Origin: Parabacteroides faecis
Lineage (GTDB): Bacteria > Bacteroidota > Bacteroidia > Bacteroidales > Tannerellaceae
DNA length: 64,000 nt
Assembly (NCBI RefSeq): GCF_014647375.1
Contig: NZ_BMPB01000001.1
Location: 186,001-250,000 of the forward strand
Reading direction: 5' to 3'
Shown here: piece by piece, positions 8,052 through 18,200 of the stretch
Layout: each line of letters begins with the position of its first letter
How positions within the stretch are numbered: position 1 is the first letter of the stretch
Program-made: the position numbers and the translations under genes
The notes under the pieces: generated by a model
Told to the model about the DNA's origin: nothing
The model's input: the letters and a program-made list of their open reading frames with translations, nothing else
The model's database searches: none

Positions 8052-9002
8052 ATGAAGAGAGTCTTCCTGTTTATTATTGCATTGATTACCTGTACGATGA
8101 GCGTACGGGCCCAATCTGATATGCAGTTAAGCCAGTACTTCCTGGGAATGGGATATTACAACCCCGCCTATGCCGGAACAACCGGCGACCTGAATATGCT
8201 CGGTCTTTTCCGCCAGCAATGGATAGGCATACCCAATGCGGGTACCTCCTTCTTTGTCATTGCCGATATGCCGCTGAAACTAGGTAGCTTAAACAATGGT
8301 ATCGGATTGGTTGTCAACACGGAGAGCATCGGATTGTTCCAATTCACGAAGGTCGCTTTCCAATACGCCTATAAGCAGAAATTGTTCGGAGGGACATTGA
8401 GTATCGGACTGCAGGGAGGTATATACAACGTCGGTTTCGACGGAACAAAGATACATATCCCCGAAAGCCCGGACCATACCCCTGCTGAATCCGACCCGGC
8501 CCTGCCGACCACTTCGGTACAAGCGATGGCCCTCGATGTAAATGCCGGTATCTATTACACGCATAAGAATTTCTATGCGGGTTTCGGAGCCACTCACCTG
8601 ACAGCCCCGGAAATGGCATTGGGTGAAACGACAAATTATTACATTCCTATGGGATTAAATTTGACAGGCGGATACAATATTCAGCTAAGGAACCCGTTGT
8701 ATGAATTACAGCCTTCTGTTTTCTTGAAGACAGATATGCAAACCTTCCAGGCGGATATCACCGCACGGATGGTCTATAATAAAATGTTTAACGGAGGTCT
8801 TTCCTGGCGTATAAACGAGTCGGTAGTAGTATTATTGGGAGCCACATTCGGCAGATTGCAGGTTGGATATGCTTACGATTTCCCTACCACGGCCATGTTA
8901 AAAGGGAGTTCCGGTAGCCACGAAGTGTTGGTGCGCTACCAGTTGAAGTTGAAGAAGACAAAAACAGGAAAGAACAGACATAAAAGTGTACGTATATTAT
9001 AG
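8052..9002 (+). CDS. porP: T9SS outer membrane protein PorP/SprF family
   Basis: A 316-residue PorP/SprF-family beta-barrel of the type IX secretion system. It has a signal peptide ending VRAQ (about residue 20), then SQYFLGMGYYNPAYAGTTGDL, the family's conserved opening, and FRQQWIG. Alternating hydrophobic strands run to the C-terminus. The first position in a porP-gldK-gldL-gldM-gldN operon is the same order as in Porphyromonas gingivalis, which supports porP rather than one of the many stand-alone sprF paralogues. It would anchor the secretion or attachment machinery in the outer membrane with the GldK/GldN ring. Confidence 0.93.
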   Translation: MKRVFLFIIALITCTMSVRAQSDMQLSQYFLGMGYYNPAYAGTTGDLNMLGLFRQQWIGIPNAGTSFFVIADMPLKLGSLNNGIGLVVNTESIGLFQFTKVAFQYAYKQKLFGGTLSIGLQGGIYNVGFDGTKIHIPESPDHTPAESDPALPTTSVQAMALDVNAGIYYTHKNFYAGFGATHLTAPEMALGETTNYYIPMGLNLTGGYNIQLRNPLYELQPSVFLKTDMQTFQADITARMVYNKMFNGGLSWRINESVVVLLGATFGRLQVGYAYDFPTTAMLKGSSGSHEVLVRYQLKLKKTKTGKNRHKSVRIL

Positions 9003-9005
9003 TAT

Positions 9006-10433
9006 ATGAAAAAAGTATTATTAGTACTTATGGCAGTAGCCTTGCTTACCTCATGTGGTAAATCCCTTTCCGGAGCGGGAGGAGAAGTTACCGGGGTAAG
9101 ATCTGTGGCTTTTAACGAACCGTCACCTTATGGCATGGTTCTGATCAAAAGAGGTTCGTTCGAGATGGGACCGGCAGACAAAGACTCCTTGTGGGGGATC
9201 AATCCTGAAACAAAAGGTGTTTCGTTTGACGCTTTCTGGATGGACGAAACGGAAATAACCAACGCCAAATACCGCCAGTTCGTCTACTGGGTGCGCGACT
9301 CCATTATCCGCGAACGCCTGGCAGACCCGGCTTACGGTGGCAACGACCTGTTCAAGATTACCGAAGACCGGTATGGCGAACCTGTCACCCCGCATCTGGA
9401 CTGGAGCCGTCCGATCCCCTGGAAACGGGCGAACGAGGATGAGCTGCGCGCCATCGAAAGCGTTTATTACGTACACCCGATCACCGGCGAGAAACGTCTG
9501 GACGAAAAGCAGATGGTCTACAAATACGAATGGTATGACTATACCGGAGCCGCCCTTCGCAAAAACCGCCTGGACCCGGGCGAACGTGTCCGCAACACAG
9601 ATATCCAGGTAAACCCGAACGAGGTGATCATGATCTCCAAGGATACCGCCTATATCGACGACGACGGCAACATCATCAACGAAACCCTGACCCGCCCGCT
9701 GAGCGGTCCGTGGGACTTCCTTCACACCCGCATCGTAAACATTTACCCGGATGAAACCTGCTGGGTGAACGACTTCAATAATGCTTACAACGAGCCATAC
9801 ATGCGCATGTACTTCCAGCACCCGGGATATGACGATTATCCTGTCGTGGGTGTTTCCTGGGAACAGGCTACCGCATTCTGCGTATGGCGTACCGATATGT
9901 TCAAGCAATCGCTGAACTTCCCTGCCGGACAGGCTATCGAACCGTTCCGTCTACCGACGGAAGGCGAATGGGAATACGCCGCCCGTGCCGGAAAGAACGA
10001 GAACAAATACCCGTGGTCGACCGACGAACTGCAGAATGCCAAAGGTTGTTTCATGGCGAACTTCAAACCCGGAAAAGGAAATTATACGGAAGACGGTCAC
10101 CTGATCCCCTCACGTGTAGGCTCTTTCGCCCCGAACCAGTTCGGCCTGTATGACATGGCTGGTAACGTGGCAGAATGGACTTCTACCATGTATTCCGAAT
10201 CAGGACCGAGCCAAATGAGCGACATGAACCCGGATCTGCGCTACAACGCAGCGAAAGAAGACCCGTATGCCATGAAGAAGAAAGTCGTACGCGGCGGTTC
10301 ATGGAAAGACGTGGCACAATTCATCCGCTCGGATATGCGTACATTCGAATATCAGAACGAAACACGTTCGTATATCGGTTTCCGTTGCGCACGTACACAG
10401 ATCGGTTTCTCCCGTTCAAAAGGAAAGAAATAA
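9006..10433 (+). CDS. gldK: T9SS ring lipoprotein GldK/PorK
   Basis: A 475-residue outer-membrane lipoprotein with lipobox LLTSC. It has the formylglycine-generating-enzyme-like (SUMF1) fold of GldK/PorK: MVLIKRGSFEMGP, WMDETEITNAKYRQFVYWV, FRLPTEGEWEYAARAG and, at the C-terminus, VVRGGSWKD and IGFRCAR. With GldN it builds the periplasmic ring of the type IX secretion system under the outer membrane. It starts three bases after porP and is followed by gldL 20 bases on. Confidence 0.96.
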   Translation: MKKVLLVLMAVALLTSCGKSLSGAGGEVTGVRSVAFNEPSPYGMVLIKRGSFEMGPADKDSLWGINPETKGVSFDAFWMDETEITNAKYRQFVYWVRDSIIRERLADPAYGGNDLFKITEDRYGEPVTPHLDWSRPIPWKRANEDELRAIESVYYVHPITGEKRLDEKQMVYKYEWYDYTGAALRKNRLDPGERVRNTDIQVNPNEVIMISKDTAYIDDDGNIINETLTRPLSGPWDFLHTRIVNIYPDETCWVNDFNNAYNEPYMRMYFQHPGYDDYPVVGVSWEQATAFCVWRTDMFKQSLNFPAGQAIEPFRLPTEGEWEYAARAGKNENKYPWSTDELQNAKGCFMANFKPGKGNYTEDGHLIPSRVGSFAPNQFGLYDMAGNVAEWTSTMYSESGPSQMSDMNPDLRYNAAKEDPYAMKKKVVRGGSWKDVAQFIRSDMRTFEYQNETRSYIGFRCARTQIGFSRSKGKK

Positions 10434-10453
10434 TATAAGAAACATACAACATT

Positions 10454-11557
10454 ATGGGAAAATATAGAAGATATAAAAACAGAATAGAGATGTTCCTTTC
10501 CAGCGATATGGGAAAGAGAGTACTGAACTTCTGTTACAGCTGGGGAGCATCTATCGTTATTATAGGTGCCATGTTCAAATTGCTGCACCTGCCGTACGGT
10601 AACCAGATCCTGTTCATCGCCATGACAGTGGAAGCATTGGTATTCTTTATCTCTGCCTTTGAACATCCTTCAAACGAATATCACTGGGAAGAAGTATTCC
10701 CCGTCCTGAAATCGAAGAATCCGATGGACCGCCCGGACTTTGCCGGAACAGGCATGTCTAACCTGATCAATTCGTCGGAAAATATGGAAGACGACAATGC
10801 CGGCGGAGGTATCAATATAAATGTCGGTGCTGCCAAGAGAGCAGGTATTGCGGGCGACCTGAGCGGAGCATCCGTTCTGGGTAACCTCGATGTCAGCGAA
10901 GAAGATACAAAGAACCTGAGCGAAAGCATCAAGAAACTGAGTGGTGCCGCCGAACAGATCTCAAAGATGGCAGAACTGACCGAAGCAACCCAGAAATACC
11001 TGGAACAACTGTCGGGTATGTCGGAAAATATGGAACGTTTCAGCCATGTGACCAACTCGCTGACCAACGTATCCGACACGCTGCTTAATTCCTATAAGAG
11101 CATTACGGACAATTCAGACGGTATCAACCAGAACTCACGCGGTTACGTGCAGCAGATGGAAATGCTGAACCGTAATATTTCCGGCTTGAATACAATCTAC
11201 GAAATACAATTGAAAAGTATCAGTTCACAGATCGAATCCATCGAACATATCAACGGCGGCCTGAACCGCATCCGCGAAATGTACGACGGTTCGGTAACCG
11301 ACAGCTCTGTTTTCCGCAACGAAACGGAAAAGATGACCCGTCAGCTGGCCGAACTGAACCAGGTATACAGCCGTTTGCTACAGGCGATGACGGTCAACAT
11401 GGGTGCAGCCCCAGCCTACCAGCAACCGGCTTCGCAGCCCCAGCAGCCTAATTACCAGCAGCAGACTGCCTATCAGCAGCCGTACCAGCAACCGTACGGA
11501 TATCAGCAGCAGGCTCCGTATACAAATAATCCAGGCCAGCAACAAGCCGGTAGATAA
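10454..11557 (+). CDS. gldL: T9SS inner membrane motor protein GldL/PorL
   Basis: A 367-residue inner-membrane protein with two transmembrane helices in the first 75 residues (the [15 protein letters not shown] and [18 protein letters not shown] region), the stator-like part of the GldLM proton-powered motor. Helix 2 carries the buried glutamate (VEALVFF) expected for proton use. The cytoplasmic part is a long helical/coiled-coil region (about 130-300) rich in Ser, Asn and Gln. The last 45 residues form a Gln/Pro/Tyr-rich low-complexity tail (repeated YQQP) that is not required by the family's fold. Confidence 0.95.
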   Translation: MGKYRRYKNRIEMFLSSDMGKRVLNFCYSWGASIVIIGAMFKLLHLPYGNQILFIAMTVEALVFFISAFEHPSNEYHWEEVFPVLKSKNPMDRPDFAGTGMSNLINSSENMEDDNAGGGININVGAAKRAGIAGDLSGASVLGNLDVSEEDTKNLSESIKKLSGAAEQISKMAELTEATQKYLEQLSGMSENMERFSHVTNSLTNVSDTLLNSYKSITDNSDGINQNSRGYVQQMEMLNRNISGLNTIYEIQLKSISSQIESIEHINGGLNRIREMYDGSVTDSSVFRNETEKMTRQLAELNQVYSRLLQAMTVNMGAAPAYQQPASQPQQPNYQQQTAYQQPYQQPYGYQQQAPYTNNPGQQQAGR

Positions 11558-11580
11558 CAAACAAACGAAACAAAAGAAAG

Positions 11581-13149
11581 ATGTCCGGAATAGCTAATAA
11601 TCCCAACTCGCCCCGTCAGAAGATGATCAACCTGATGTATCTGGTGTTCATCGCCATGATGGCACTGAATGTGTCATCGGAGGTACTCGACGGTTTCGAG
11701 CTAGTGGAAGACAGTTTGCGCACTTCTATCGACAATTCTACGCATCGTAACGATATCGTGGCCGGCGAACTGAATACCTACTACCAGTCCAATCCCGAAA
11801 AGGTAAAAGAATGGTACGACAAAGGTATACAGGTAAAGCATGCCTCCGACAGCCTGTACAACTACGTACAGAACCTGAAAGAACGTATCGCAGAGATTGC
11901 CGACGGTAAAGATGCCAACGTAAATAAGATCGAACATAAAGACGACCTCGAAGCCGCTTCACGCATCATGCTCGGCCCGGTTACCGGCGAAGGTAAAAAG
12001 CTGCGCGAAGCCATCGACTCTTACCGTACCATGATGGGTGAAATGGTGGAAGATAGCGCCAAGACCCGCATCCTGGAAGCGAGCCTGAGCACAACCCCTC
12101 CCCACAAAGCCGGTATCAATACCCGTACCTGGGAAGAGGCGTTGTTTGAAAATATGCCGGTCGCAGCCGCTGTGACATTGCTGACCAAGTTGCAGAGCGA
12201 TATCCGTTATGCAGAAGGCGAAGTATTGAACAACCTGCTGAACAGCGTCGACGTAGGTGACTACCGTGTGAACCAGATGACCGCACAGGTCATCCCGGAA
12301 AGCCAGATCGTTATGCGCGGAGGACAGTACAAGGCGAACATCGTCCTGTCTGCCGTCGATTCGACGAAACGTCCGACCGTGTTTGTCAACGGTAAGGAAT
12401 TGCCAGCAGACAGCCGCGGCCAGTTTACAGCCATTGCCGGTGCTCCGGGTACTTATCCCGTCAAGGGATATATCGAGATGCCGAACAACGACGGCAGCGT
12501 GATGCACCAGGAGTTTGAAAGCGAATACTTCGTTACGGAGCCGAGTGCTACCGTAGCACCGTTGCTGATGAACGTATTATATGCCGGTATCGCCAACGAT
12601 ATGCGTATCGCCGTACCGGGTGTACCGAGCGGAAACATCACGGCCAGCATGACCAACGGAACCCTGACACGCAAAGGCGACATCTGGGAAGCCCGTCCGT
12701 CGAAAGTTGGAACCGATGCCGTCATATCGGTAAGCGCCCGTATGGCTGACGGCCGCAGTGTGGAAATGGCAAAGAATACGTTTCGCGTACGTGCCCTGCC
12801 CGACCCGATGCCGTATATCGAATATAAGGATCAGAATGGCAACATGCGTAAATTCCGCGGTGGAAACATGACCAAGCGTAACCTGGTCGACACCGAAGTC
12901 CTGCAGGCTGCTATCGACGACGACATATTGAATATCAAATTCGATGTATTACGTTTCGAATTGATCTTCTTCGACTCGATGGGAAATGCGATCCCTGAAG
13001 TATCACAGGGTCCCCGCTTCTCCGACGGTCAGAAGGAGAGGATCCGTCGTCTGACAAGAGGCAAACGTTTTTACATCAGAGGCGTGGTGGCCAAAGGTCC
13101 CGACGGTCTGGAACGTACCCTTACACCGATCGAAGTCATTGTAAATTAA
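11581..13149 (+). CDS. gldM: T9SS motor/periplasmic shaft protein GldM/PorM
   Basis: A 522-residue protein with one N-terminal transmembrane helix ([19 protein letters not shown], about residues 18-36) that pairs with GldL, and a large periplasmic part built of a helical domain and three beta-rich domains. The start ([16 protein letters not shown]) is diagnostic for GldM/PorM. It spans the periplasm to the GldK-GldN ring and passes motor energy to the translocon. The downstream gap to gldN holds a palindromic hairpin element. Confidence 0.96.
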   Translation: MSGIANNPNSPRQKMINLMYLVFIAMMALNVSSEVLDGFELVEDSLRTSIDNSTHRNDIVAGELNTYYQSNPEKVKEWYDKGIQVKHASDSLYNYVQNLKERIAEIADGKDANVNKIEHKDDLEAASRIMLGPVTGEGKKLREAIDSYRTMMGEMVEDSAKTRILEASLSTTPPHKAGINTRTWEEALFENMPVAAAVTLLTKLQSDIRYAEGEVLNNLLNSVDVGDYRVNQMTAQVIPESQIVMRGGQYKANIVLSAVDSTKRPTVFVNGKELPADSRGQFTAIAGAPGTYPVKGYIEMPNNDGSVMHQEFESEYFVTEPSATVAPLLMNVLYAGIANDMRIAVPGVPSGNITASMTNGTLTRKGDIWEARPSKVGTDAVISVSARMADGRSVEMAKNTFRVRALPDPMPYIEYKDQNGNMRKFRGGNMTKRNLVDTEVLQAAIDDDILNIKFDVLRFELIFFDSMGNAIPEVSQGPRFSDGQKERIRRLTRGKRFYIRGVVAKGPDGLERTLTPIEVIVN

Positions 13150-13151
13150 AT

Positions 13152-13176
13152 GTAGGGGCGGTTTGCGAACTGTCCC
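13152..13176 (+). repeat. GTAGGGG palindromic repeat, copy 3, before gldN
   Basis: GTAGGGGCGGTTTGCGAACTGTCCC folds into a nine-pair stem (13155-13176) with a TGCG loop. Two positions that differ from copy 1 are still paired as G-U. It ends 17 bases before the gldN ATG, next to the AAGGA that would be its ribosome site. Confidence 0.7.
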
Positions 13177-13193
13177 AAATAAGGATATAAAAT

Positions 13194-14285
13194 ATGAAAC
13201 GTTTTTATTACATACTGGCAATTGCAAGCGCCCTGTTCTTCACTGCTACCTCCATGCAGGCACAGGAAGAATCGGAGAACACCCAGCAACGGGCAAGAAG
13301 AACCCCGCAAGCCTCCCGCGGAGAACGGGCAAACGATAAAAAAGACACCGGTATGCCCGAACTGACCGTACGGGCACAGGATATGAACGAGCGTATGACA
13401 CAGGAAGTGGGAAACGCCCGCTGGATGCGTGTCATCTATCGTCAGATCGACCTGATGAAAGAAAAGAATGCCCCGCTTTATTATCCCGTCACACCGATGA
13501 ACGGACAGATGAACCTTTTCTCCATCATCTTCAGTCTGATCAGTGAAGGCAAAATAGATGCGTACCAGTACGAAGACGGTTACGAAGATTTCAGCGAAGG
13601 TAACAAGATCGACCTGAAAAAGATGCTCGACAGCTTCGGTATCTACTACGAAGAAATAGCCGGACAAGGTAATCAGGGAACGACGTTCGTTATCAACGAA
13701 AGCGATATACCTTCCGAATATGTCCGTTCTTATTACGTGAAGGAAGCCTGGTATTTCGACCAGAACAATTCCGTATTCGACGTAAAGACACTGGCTATCT
13801 GCCCGATCATGACCACTTCCGGTGATGTCGGAGAGCTGACGATGCCGATGTTCTGGATCCCTTACGAAAATATCCGCCCGTATATCAATACAGCGTTCAT
13901 CATGACGTCGAACATCAACAACGCGATGACCTTCACACTCGACGATTATTTCCGCCGCCGTATGTTCGAAGGTGATATTTTCAAGACACAGAATCTGATG
14001 AACCTACCGTTGCAGGCATATTGTCCGACTCCGGATTCAATAAAGAAAGAGCAGGATCGTATCGAAGGCCAGTTGGTTGCCTTTGAAAAGTCACTCTGGT
14101 TCCAGCCCGACACTACCCAGGTAGAAGATCCGAAAGCAGCTAAGAAGGCCAGCAAGGCCTCCGCTCGCGGACAGAGAGGCGCAACCACCGAGAAAGCGAA
14201 AGAAACCAAAGAAAAGACCATCAAGACAAAAGCTCCGAAAGCCGAGAAATCCTCTCCGGTACGCAGCGTACGTCGCAGACGATAA
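13194..14285 (+). CDS. gldN: T9SS ring protein GldN/PorN
   Basis: A 363-residue periplasmic GldN/PorN protein, partner of the GldK ring in type IX secretion. It has a signal peptide to about residue 23 (SMQAQ) and a linker rich in Arg/Gln/Glu. The conserved GldN domain follows (WMRVIYRQIDL, NAPLYYPVTP, FSIIFSLI, VRSYYVKEAWYFD). The C-terminus is a 60-residue basic Lys/Ala-rich tail (from about 305) ending VRSVRRRR, which is longer and more basic than the core family and of unknown use. It is the last gene of the operon. No strong terminator is seen directly after it. Confidence 0.95.
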   Translation: MKRFYYILAIASALFFTATSMQAQEESENTQQRARRTPQASRGERANDKKDTGMPELTVRAQDMNERMTQEVGNARWMRVIYRQIDLMKEKNAPLYYPVTPMNGQMNLFSIIFSLISEGKIDAYQYEDGYEDFSEGNKIDLKKMLDSFGIYYEEIAGQGNQGTTFVINESDIPSEYVRSYYVKEAWYFDQNNSVFDVKTLAICPIMTTSGDVGELTMPMFWIPYENIRPYINTAFIMTSNINNAMTFTLDDYFRRRMFEGDIFKTQNLMNLPLQAYCPTPDSIKKEQDRIEGQLVAFEKSLWFQPDTTQVEDPKAAKKASKASARGQRGATTEKAKETKEKTIKTKAPKAEKSSPVRSVRRRR

Positions 14286-14287
14286 AG

Positions 14288-14322
14288 AATGTGCCAATAT
14301 GCCTATGAGGCAATGTGCCAAT
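14288..14322 (+). repeat. AATGTGCCAAT direct repeat
   Basis: Two identical 11-base copies (14288-14298 and 14312-14322) flank a small GCCT-ATG-AGGC hairpin just after the gldN stop. The first copy begins three bases past the stop. It is a short tandem-repeat element of unknown role. Confidence 0.6.
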
Positions 14323-14360
14323 GAAAATAGCAACTGGTTCAGTATTTATCAGAAATGAAT

Positions 14361-14388
14361 GTAGGGGCGGGGTCTGCCCGCCGCATAC
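14361..14388 (+). repeat. GTAGGGG palindromic repeat, copy 4
   Basis: GTAGGGGCGGGGTCTGCCCGCC: GGCGGG pairs with CCCGCC around a five-base loop. It shares the GTAGGGGCG start of the family but has a changed loop and right arm. It lies downstream of gldN. Confidence 0.65.
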
Positions 14389-14416
14389 ACCATCAACGCA
14401 TATCCGGCAAGAACGG

Positions 14417-14627
14417 TTAGTGACTGTCCGAATTCTCCTCTGAACTGCTTTCGCCGCTCTCCTTTGAACCGTTTCCGTACCCCGAGAGTGTCAACAAGGC
14501 CCCGATGCAAGCTAGGACGATTTCCGTACGGTCCGTCCACAAAGCCATCACATCCAGTATCACCAGATAACACACAAGCCACTTCGGGCTGATTGCCCGG
14601 TACAACCACTTCTTCGTTCTTCGTCAT
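14417..14627 (-). pseudogene. Small two-helix membrane protein, frameshifted
   Basis: From 14605 down to 14417 the minus strand encodes 62 residues with two hydrophobic segments (SPKWLVCYLVILDVMALW and EIVLACIGALLTL) and a polar Ser/Glu tail, a holin-like layout. No ATG exists in this frame. An ATG at 14627 lies in another frame, and between them a 7-base unit is exactly duplicated (14610-14616 and 14617-14623). Removing one copy gives an unbroken 67-residue protein starting MTKKWLYRAIS. Either the gene was broken by this duplication or it is phase-variable; a TTG start at 14605 is a weaker alternative. The family is not recognised. Confidence 0.55.
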
Positions 14628-14706
14628 TTGTTTCCTTCTTTTTCAGATTCAACAAAAAGCCCAGCAGAGCTTTAATAAATTGCAAGATTTGTCTTAGTTT
14701 GTTCAT
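14560..14706 (-). CDS. Possible small peptide with amphipathic N-terminus
   Basis: A 48-residue ORF starting ATG at 14706. It begins with a hydrophobic, amphipathic stretch (MNKLRQILQFIKALLGFLLN) followed by a Lys-rich turn. It overlaps the 5' end of the frameshifted small membrane protein gene in a different frame, and its C-terminal half is probably not native because of the 7-base duplication inside it. Evidence is limited to ORF shape and position in a cluster of small minus-strand ORFs. It could be a lysis-cassette-like remnant. Confidence 0.3.
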   Translation of the reverse strand: MNKLRQILQFIKALLGFLLNLKKKETNDEERRSGCTGQSARSGLCVIW

Positions 14707-14753
14707 AATGTTGTTGTTTTATATTATAGTCAGAAATAAAAACATCACTCGAT

Positions 14754-14977
14754 TCATGCCGCCTCCTTTCCTACCCAATCATACATATCCATCAGGCGGA
14801 CTATTTCTTCTCCTATCGAGATCAGGTTACGGCGGTACTGCTCGCGGTTATCGCCATTCTGCTCACTGATATAGGGGCTATAGGCGATCTCTACTCTCAT
14901 CCGGCGCAGACGTTCGATCTCGCCGACCAACGCATCCAATGAAAGGAGCGCTGTAGGTTGTTGTTGTTTTTGTCCAT
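14754..14977 (-). pseudogene. Small helical protein, frameshifted near its start
   Basis: The minus strand holds an open frame without an ATG that encodes a charged helical protein (LDALVGEIERLRRMRVEI through to MYDWVGKEAA, 61 residues from a TTG at 14939). The ATG at 14977, behind an A-rich leader, is in a different frame. It is joined to the ORF by a run of five A (14967-14971 on plus as T5). With six A the product would read MDKKQQQPTALLSLDALVGE and continue to the stop without a break. A one-base slip has probably broken, or reversibly switches, this gene. No function is recognised. Confidence 0.5.
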
Positions 14978-15025
14978 ATTATTTATTTTATGCCCGAAGG
15001 CAGTGATAAGGTCCACACAACGAAA

Positions 15026-15049
15026 CCCCGAAAGATATCTCTTCCGGGG
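15026..15049. terminator. Terminator-like hairpin downstream of the DUF6383 gene
   Basis: CCCCGAAAGA-TATC-TCTTCCGGGG is a ten-pair stem with one mismatch. It has T-rich sequence on both sides (CTTGTTTTG on plus, GTTTCGTTG on minus). It lies about 175 bases beyond the stop of the DUF6383 gene and could end that transcript. Confidence 0.5.
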
Positions 15050-15162
15050 CTTGTTTTGCCTGTTTTCGCTCTTCACAGAGCTAGAACAGAAGAACTTTAT
15101 TTCATTACTTTAGTATTAATATCGACCGCTTGTTCGCCTGTCGCAGGGTACTTGTCATGGAG

Positions 15163-15183
15163 GTGGGTGAACCCCACCCCTAC
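15163..15183 (-). repeat. GTAGGGG palindromic repeat, copy 5
   Basis: Read on the minus strand, GTAGGGGTGGGGTTCACCCAC shows the GTAGGGG start, with GGTGGG/CCCACC pairing. It is the only copy in this orientation and lies 42 bases past the stop of the DUF6383 gene. Confidence 0.6.
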
Positions 15184-15224
15184 GGCACACAGTCAATTTA
15201 AATTTATTGATTATAAATAATTTC

Positions 15225-18200
15225 TTATTTTACGATAGCAGGTACTGCTGCTTCACCTTCAACTTTCACATAAACTACTCCGGCAGGAACCGCAATTGTA
15301 GCTTCGCTTGAAGTAACTACTGTGTTAGCGATTGTCTGACCAAGGACGTTGTTGATAACAACTTTCTTACCTTCTGCACCCTTAACGATTACAGCACCGT
15401 TAGATGCAATTACAGTGATAGTAGAAGTTGTGATATCTTCGTTAGCGACAGATGAACCTTCTGAAGATTCTACATTGTAGATATCAGCAGATGAAGCATC
15501 GAAGTTTTCAAAGTTGTCTTTTACAATTACAGGAACACCGTTCTGGACTTTCAACCAACCGCCTTCAGTCATAGGACGAGCAGCACCGGCAAATGCATTG
15601 TCATTCTTCCAAGATTCAGATTCGATCAAGAAATCTTGAGCTTCATCATCATTGATCAAACGGAATTCAAACTTAGCAGCATTATGCTTGTTTTCAGCAA
15701 TAGTAACCTGTTTGCCATCAACAAACAATTTAGTATAGTTACCTGTACCCGGCATAGTACCTTCTTCTTTCACAACATACCCTTTCAGGAATGCCAGACG
15801 AGTATACTTGTTCTCCCAGTTATACTTGTTATATTTAGCATCGATCTTCAAGTTAACCAAGAAGTTACCAAAGAGTGTATCAGGAGTTACATGGGTATGA
15901 TCGCAAGACAAAGAATCAGCTAATGAAGTATGATCTTCACCACACCATTTAACAGAGCCTTTCTGTTCCGTTACATTACGAGCAATAAAGTACTGAGGCA
16001 TCAATACACCTGTTTCTGTTGTCGGTATTACTGTCATTTCAGCCAAAGCTTCGGCGTTATCGCCCTTACCTTCCACTGCCAACAAATTCAATTCAGCAGC
16101 TTCAGAAGCATACAGATATTCTTTATCAGTTGAACGTGTGCGATAGAACTTCAAGATATTCTTTTCACCCAGTTCTTCTTTAGTAAATTCACGATAGTAA
16201 CGAGTTGAATCAACGACTAAAGCAAATGCAGAAGTACGTGTTTCAGCAGTAATATCTTCAGCTTTGATCAAACCTGTTGCATCAACCACACCGGCTTTCT
16301 TATCCCAAGCAGCATTAATCAAAGCATAATAGTGAGTACCATCCACATCATTCACTTCTTTCAAATAGAAGTTAGTTGCAGAAGCGGCATTGGATACTAC
16401 CATCATTTCTGTTCCATCTACATTTGTGATCTGTACATATTTGTTATGTTGATTCAACTTATTCGGATTATAAAGGCTGATCTGATACAGACCACGTTCC
16501 AGAGAATTACCATAACCATATTCTTTGTTGTCTCCAATTCTGTGCAATCTGAATTTATCTTCAGAATCAGCAGATACAACTAAAACAGAATCATTATTGA
16601 TAGTTTTATTACCAACTTCAACATTCAATCCGGAAGAAATATTCAGATAACCCAGTGTAAAGAGAGCTCTCGGATCTCCTGTTGCTGTGCGGTAATAACC
16701 TTCTTCACTTTCAGGAGCAACACTCAATACGAATGTATCATTTTTCTCTTCAACAGAACCCTGATAGATATACTGGCTGATTGTTACATAATATTTACCG
16801 TCTTTTTCTTCTACAGTATAAGCACCCAGGTTCAGTTTTTCACCTGTTTCCATATTGTAAATATTCGGATAACCACCGAAGTCTGTCGGAGTAGCTTCTA
16901 CATACCATTTAGCAGCCGGAAGATGAGCAAAATCCATCTTACCCTGATCTGCCGGAGTCACTTTCGTCAATGAATAATTATCGACATCCAACATCAAACG
17001 GGCACCGTTTTCCTGAGTGTTTGCTTTTACAATATCCAGATAGTACAAACCTGCAGGAACATTAATAACATTTACAGGACCAGCCAGACTTAAACCGATA
17101 CGGTCATTGATTGTCCATTCCAATGCATTCGGACGTTTGATATATTCAGAGCTACCAACCGTTACTTCACGATGGTTACCCAGAACAGCTACTTTCACTA
17201 AATTCTGTTCGAAGCCCGGAGCGTAAGAAGCCTTGTAACGGATCTCGCTGTCTGCACGGTCTTTCCAATAAGTTGTTGTAACGTCTTTCTGGTTGTAACC
17301 GTCAGCTTCGATACGTAAAGAGTCCTGAGTCGGGAAATACAAGAAACGGAAGTTGAAACGACCATTAATATCACGAGCAGCAAGCGGTGCATTCGGATTT
17401 TCAAATTTCTTATATTCTCTTGTATTGAATGTCAGATGATTTATACCAGCTACTTCTTCAGACAGATAAGCCGTATCAACCATCAGGTATTTACCATCAT
17501 CAGCTTTTAGAGATAACCAGTACGGAGTTTTAACAGCATTCAAATTAGCATAAACTGCATACAATCCCTGGGCAGTACGGGCAGCTTTAGCGGCAGCTCT
17601 ATCAGCAAGGGCCCATTTATGCATGTGATAAATAACATCACCCTTGTCGAATTCAAGATCCTGGCTTAAGGCAAGAATTCTATCTATCGAAGTAGTACAA
17701 GATTTTCTCAGGGTAGCTTCCTCATTTTCTTCCTTTTCAATTGTAGCCTCCAGTTCAGATTTTTGATCTTCCAGTTTATTTAACAATGCTAAGAGGTCCT
17801 TATCTAATTCGTTATTATGAATAATACTATTTCTTACAGTGATGTATTCAGTACGTGCCTTTTCCTCTTTAGCCTTAGCTGTCTCTAAAGCCTCTTCTGC
17901 GTCAGCTTTATTAGCGACACTCTCATTTACAGCAACCGTACACTTTTCAAGTTCCGAAGCAGCATCTTCAGCTTCTTGTTCGGTAACCTTGTAAGCGTCA
18001 TTTACTGATGTTACATAATCGTTCGTTACTTTTCCTAAACCTGTATTTACATCATTGATATCAGATGTTATAGCAACTGTTTCATCAATACCAGCAGTCT
18101 TTGCATTATCATATAACTCTTTCGCAAGTTCAAAGAACAATTCTTTATCAGATTCAGTCGCAATATCTACAAGAGCAAAAAAATCATTCCAAGATTTTGT

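Noticed and set aside
14349-14627. 92-codon minus-strand ORF from the ATG at 14627
   Set aside because: It overlaps a palindromic repeat and has a Gly/Arg-rich sequence without structure. The same DNA in the frame reached by removing a 7-bp duplication gives a convincing two-helix membrane protein.
14990-15220. Plus-strand ORF of 76 codons
   Set aside because: It runs through a terminator-like hairpin and a GTAGGGG palindrome, has no promoter or ribosome site and has an incoherent composition; judged chance ORF.
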